Assembly (NCBI GenBank): GCA_050013915.1
Contig: JBEKEI010000018.1
Location: 10,650-74,649, forward strand
Origin: Roseiarcus sp050013915
GTDB taxonomy: Bacteria; Pseudomonadota; Alphaproteobacteria; Rhizobiales; Beijerinckiaceae
Length of the DNA stretch: 64,000 nt
Direction of reading: 5' to 3'
The position numbers and the translations under genes were made by a program. Shown here one piece after another: positions 61,479 through 64,000 of this stretch (its first letter is position 1; each line of letters begins with the position of its first letter). Under the pieces are notes generated by a model. The model had not been told where the DNA came from, searched no databases, and was given only the letters and a program-made list of their open reading frames with translations.

Positions 61479-64000
61479 TCAGCCTCCGCGCCCCCGCCGG
61501 CGCCACTGCTGCCTCAGCCCGCCGCGCGGGCGCAGCGAGAATCGCGCCTCGGGCTCGGCGATATGGTCGGGCGCCGCCGGCGTCCAGCGCCCCAGCACGG
61601 TCGCCAGCGCGAGCGTGAGTTCGAGCAGGCCGAAATACTGGCCGATGCAGACGCGCGGGCCGCCGCCGAACGGCAGATAGGCGTAAGGCGGCGCCGCCGA
61701 GGGCGCCAGGAAGCGTTCGGGACGGAAGCCGTCGGGGTCGTCGAACCAGCGCGCATCGCGCTGGGTGACGAACGGGACGATCTGCACGAGGTCGCCCGCC
61801 GCCACCTCGATTCCCTCGAAGGCCGCCCGCCTGGTCGCCCGGCGCGGGAACAGCGCATAGGCGGGCGGATAGAGCCGCAGGGTCTCGTCGACCACCGCCC
61901 TGAGGAAGCCGAGCCGCGGCAGGTCGGCGGCGGCCGCGGCGCGATCGCCGATTTCGCGATCGATCTCTTCCTGCGCGCGCGCCAGCGCCTGCGGATTCCG
62001 GCTCAGCAGGTCGCTCGCCCAGGCGAGCGCCGCCCCGGTCGTCTCGTGGCCGGCGATCAGCAGCGTCGTCGCCTCCTCGCGCACCGAATCGGCATCGCCG
62101 CCCGCATGTTCGATCAGCATCGACAGGAGATCGCCGCGGTCGTCGCCGCGATCCGCCATCCGCGCCTCGACGATCGCGCGCACCAGCCGGTCGAGGCTGG
62201 CGATCGCCGCCTGCTTGCGGCGGTTCGAATCGGCCGGCCACCAGGCGGGCGCGCGCGACAGCGCGGTCGATTCGCGGAACGCGACCTCGGAGAGAACCGC
62301 CATCGCATCGCCGAATTCGCCGAGGCCGCGCACCGTCTGGTCGCCGAACAGCGCGTCGGCGGCGATCCGCAGCGCCAGATCGGCCATCGCCCGGTCGGTG
62401 TCGAGCGCGATCAGCCCCGACGGCGCGGCGGCGTCCCATTCGGCCGCCATCGCGCCGGCATGGGCGACGATCCGGGCGCCGTAGCCGGCCATCCGGCTGC
62501 GCGCGAAGGCGGGCAGCGCCTGGCGCCGGCGCGTCCGCCAGCGCGCGCCCTCGCTGATGAGCAGGCTATCCCCGTTCCATTGGCGCAGCACCCGCATCAC
62601 CGGCTCGAACCGGACGAAGCTGTCGGCATGGGTGGTCAGCGCGGCCTCGATCGCGGCGGGGTGGAACAGCAGCCAGATCCGGTAGGGACCGATCCGCAGC
62701 CGCACGACATCGCCATGGCGGCGATGCAGCGCCGCGTAATAGTCGAGCGGGCGGCGCAGCCGCCACAGCGAATCGAGCCCGAGAACGAGCGATCGCGGCC
62801 CCCGGACGGCGAAAGCCGCGCGCAGCGGCAGCAGGATCAGCAGCGCCGCCGCGCCGATCAGGGCGGCGACGAAATTGCAATGGCTGAGGGCCTGGGCGAA
62901 CGCCGCGGCGCCGTCGAAGCCGCGGCGGTCGGCGTAGCCGAGCGGTCCCGGCCGCGCCGCGATCGTCAGGCCGGTCGGCGCGAGCAGGCGCAGCGCGCCG
63001 ACCGCCGCGCGCTGCCGGCGCGAGGCCGGATCGAAGCCGAGGCGGGCGGGCTCGGCGACCCACGGCCGCCAGCGCGGCAGCCATTCCCCGACATGGGCGC
63101 GATATTCCGGCCAGCCGGCGGGGAACCGCACCGCCAGATCGTTGCGGTGGTGCCAGCGGACCATGCCGAGCACGAACACCACCGCCATCGCCGCCGCCAG
63201 GCTCACCCAGACATTGCCGAGGACGGCGCCGAGCGCGGCGAAGGCGAGCGCGGTCGACAATTGCATGGGATTGCAGACATAGGCGTAGACGCCCTCCCGG
63301 ACGAGGCGCCGGGTCGGGTCGAGCGGAATCGGCGTTCCCTCGCCATAGAGGACGAACATCTGCACGCCCGACAGGCCGATGACGGCGATCCCGGCGAGGC
63401 CGAGGCCCGCCGCCGCCAGCGCCCAGCCGGGGCGCGAGGCGAGCGCCGACCAGTCGCCGCCCATCGCCTGCATGATGACGGTCGGGACGAGAAAGAACGC
63501 GGTCGCGCCGAAGCCGATCGCGAGCAGGAACGCCCGTCGCGGCAGATGTTCGTCGCGCCCGGTCCAGCGCGCCAGCAGGAGCGCCGGCAGATGGACCGCC
63601 AGCACGATTGCGACCACGCCGGCGAACCAGTGCGGCCCGGTGGTCACGAACGGCGACAGCGCCGGCAGCGCGAAGCCGTCGAGGCCGATCAACGCCGCCG
63701 CCAGCAGCCACGGCGACCAGCCGGGGCCGGCGAGATAGAGCGCCGGCCCCAGCAGCGCGCCGGCGAACCAGATGTCGGCGGGGAATTCGAGCATTTTCAG
63801 CGCCGCGCCGCCATAGCGCCACAGGCCGAGCTGGATGGCGGCGACATGGGCGATGAACAGCGTCGGCAGGCCATAGAGCAACGCGAACAGCGCCCCGACG
63901 ACCACCCGCGGCTGGTCCCGCCGCCGCGCCATCAGCAGCCCGACCGCGCATAGCGGCCCGAGAAACAGCGCATGGCGCAGCAGGAACAGGACCGCCGGCG
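61479..64000 (-). CDS. Fusion of polytopic isoprenylcysteine-methyltransferase-like region and cytochrome P450, 5' end outside window
   Basis: The frame stays open to the right edge, and the residues upstream of the Met at 63932 are a clear membrane helix, so the start lies outside. Counting from that Met there are 817 residues. Residues 1-265 have about seven or eight membrane segments and end in an ICMT/PEMT-like methyltransferase motif (Gly-Val-Tyr-Ala-Tyr-Val-Cys-Asn-Pro-Met near 214-223, Trp-Pro-Glu-Tyr-Arg-Ala-His-Val near 275). Residues about 295-380 resemble a degenerate DCC domain without its cysteines. Residues about 385-815 are a complete P450: Ala-Gly-His-Glu-Thr-Thr near 628, Glu-Thr-Leu-Arg near 681, Phe-Gly-Gly-Gly-Pro-Arg-Val-Cys with haem ligand Cys762. 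No frameshift or internal start separates the parts. The substrate is probably a lipid; this is inference. Confidence 0.85.
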   Translation of the reverse strand, partial: PAVLFLLRHALFLGPLCAVGLLMARRRDQPRVVVGALFALLYGLPTLFIAHVAAIQLGLWRYGGAALKMLEFPADIWFAGALLGPALYLAGPGWSPWLLAAALIGLDGFALPALSPFVTTGPHWFAGVVAIVLAVHLPALLLARWTGRDEHLPRRAFLLAIGFGATAFFLVPTVIMQAMGGDWSALASRPGWALAAAGLGLAGIAVIGLSGVQMFVLYGEGTPIPLDPTRRLVREGVYAYVCNPMQLSTALAFAALGAVLGNVWVSLAAAMAVVFVLGMVRWHHRNDLAVRFPAGWPEYRAHVGEWLPRWRPWVAEPARLGFDPASRRQRAAVGALRLLAPTGLTIAARPGPLGYADRRGFDGAAAFAQALSHCNFVAALIGAAALLILLPLRAAFAVRGPRSLVLGLDSLWRLRRPLDYYAALHRRHGDVVRLRIGPYRIWLLFHPAAIEAALTTHADSFVRFEPVMRVLRQWNGDSLLISEGARWRTRRRQALPAFARSRMAGYGARIVAHAGAMAAEWDAAAPSGLIALDTDRAMADLALRIAADALFGDQTVRGLGEFGDAMAVLSEVAFRESTALSRAPAWWPADSNRRKQAAIASLDRLVRAIVEARMADRGDDRGDLLSMLIEHAGGDADSVREEATTLLIAGHETTGAALAWASDLLSRNPQALARAQEEIDREIGDRAAAAADLPRLGFLRAVVDETLRLYPPAYALFPRRATRRAAFEGIEVAAGDLVQIVPFVTQRDARWFDDPDGFRPERFLAPSAAPPYAYLPFGGGPRVCIGQYFGLLELTLALATVLGRWTPAAPDHIAEPEARFSLRPRGGLRQQWRRRGRGG

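Overview
The window is about two-thirds G+C. It reads as the chromosome of an alphaproteobacterium, most likely of the order Hyphomicrobiales (Rhizobiales). Three things support this: a DUF1013/TrcR cell-cycle regulator, an alphaproteobacterial-type groESL operon with a CIRCE operator, and intergenic palindromes of a type common in this group. Family or genus cannot be fixed from the sequence alone. No rRNA, tRNA, CRISPR array, transposase or phage gene was seen.

Bases 1-24,200 are one large exopolysaccharide locus. A rightward set (two modular GT2 glycosyltransferases, a methyltransferase, a GT4 glycosyltransferase) converges on a leftward operon of about 18 kb. In transcription order the operon encodes a Wza-like export lipoprotein, a secreted glycine-rich protein, a Wzc-like tyrosine autokinase, a membrane-anchored unknown, an RfaH-like NusG paralogue, GDP-fucose synthesis (gmd, fcl), glycosyltransferases, a Wzx-like flippase, a DUF6625 protein, an acyltransferase, a Wzy-like polymerase and a serine-type acetyltransferase. 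Many genes overlap by 1-11 bases. Between the RfaH-like gene and gmd, the transcribed strand carries an exact copy of the 12-base enterobacterial ops sequence. The operon therefore probably encodes its own processive antiterminator acting on its distal 12 kb.

Bases 24,500-40,300 hold mostly housekeeping and single genes: purB, a DadA-like oxidoreductase, a P1-family peptidase, an orphan Tad-like protein, a potassium transporter preceded by a perfect FNR/FixK box, type II NADH dehydrogenase, a flavin/pyridoxamine-binding stress protein, a rhomboid protease and groESL. Bases 40,350-49,350 form a leftward catabolic block: an iron-dependent dehydrogenase, an enolase-superfamily enzyme, a LysR regulator, an MttB-superfamily methyltransferase, an MFS transporter and a dimethylglycine-dehydrogenase-like flavoprotein with a folate-binding half. 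This suggests use of a methylated amine.

Bases 49,700-64,000 carry a PAS-GAF-GGDEF-EAL protein, a UbiH-type hydroxylase, a periplasmic glucan protein, an outer-membrane barrel protein, BipA/TypA, a hydrolase, TrcR translationally coupled to a DCC-family protein, and, at the right edge, a truncated gene that fuses a polytopic isoprenylcysteine-methyltransferase-like region to a cytochrome P450.
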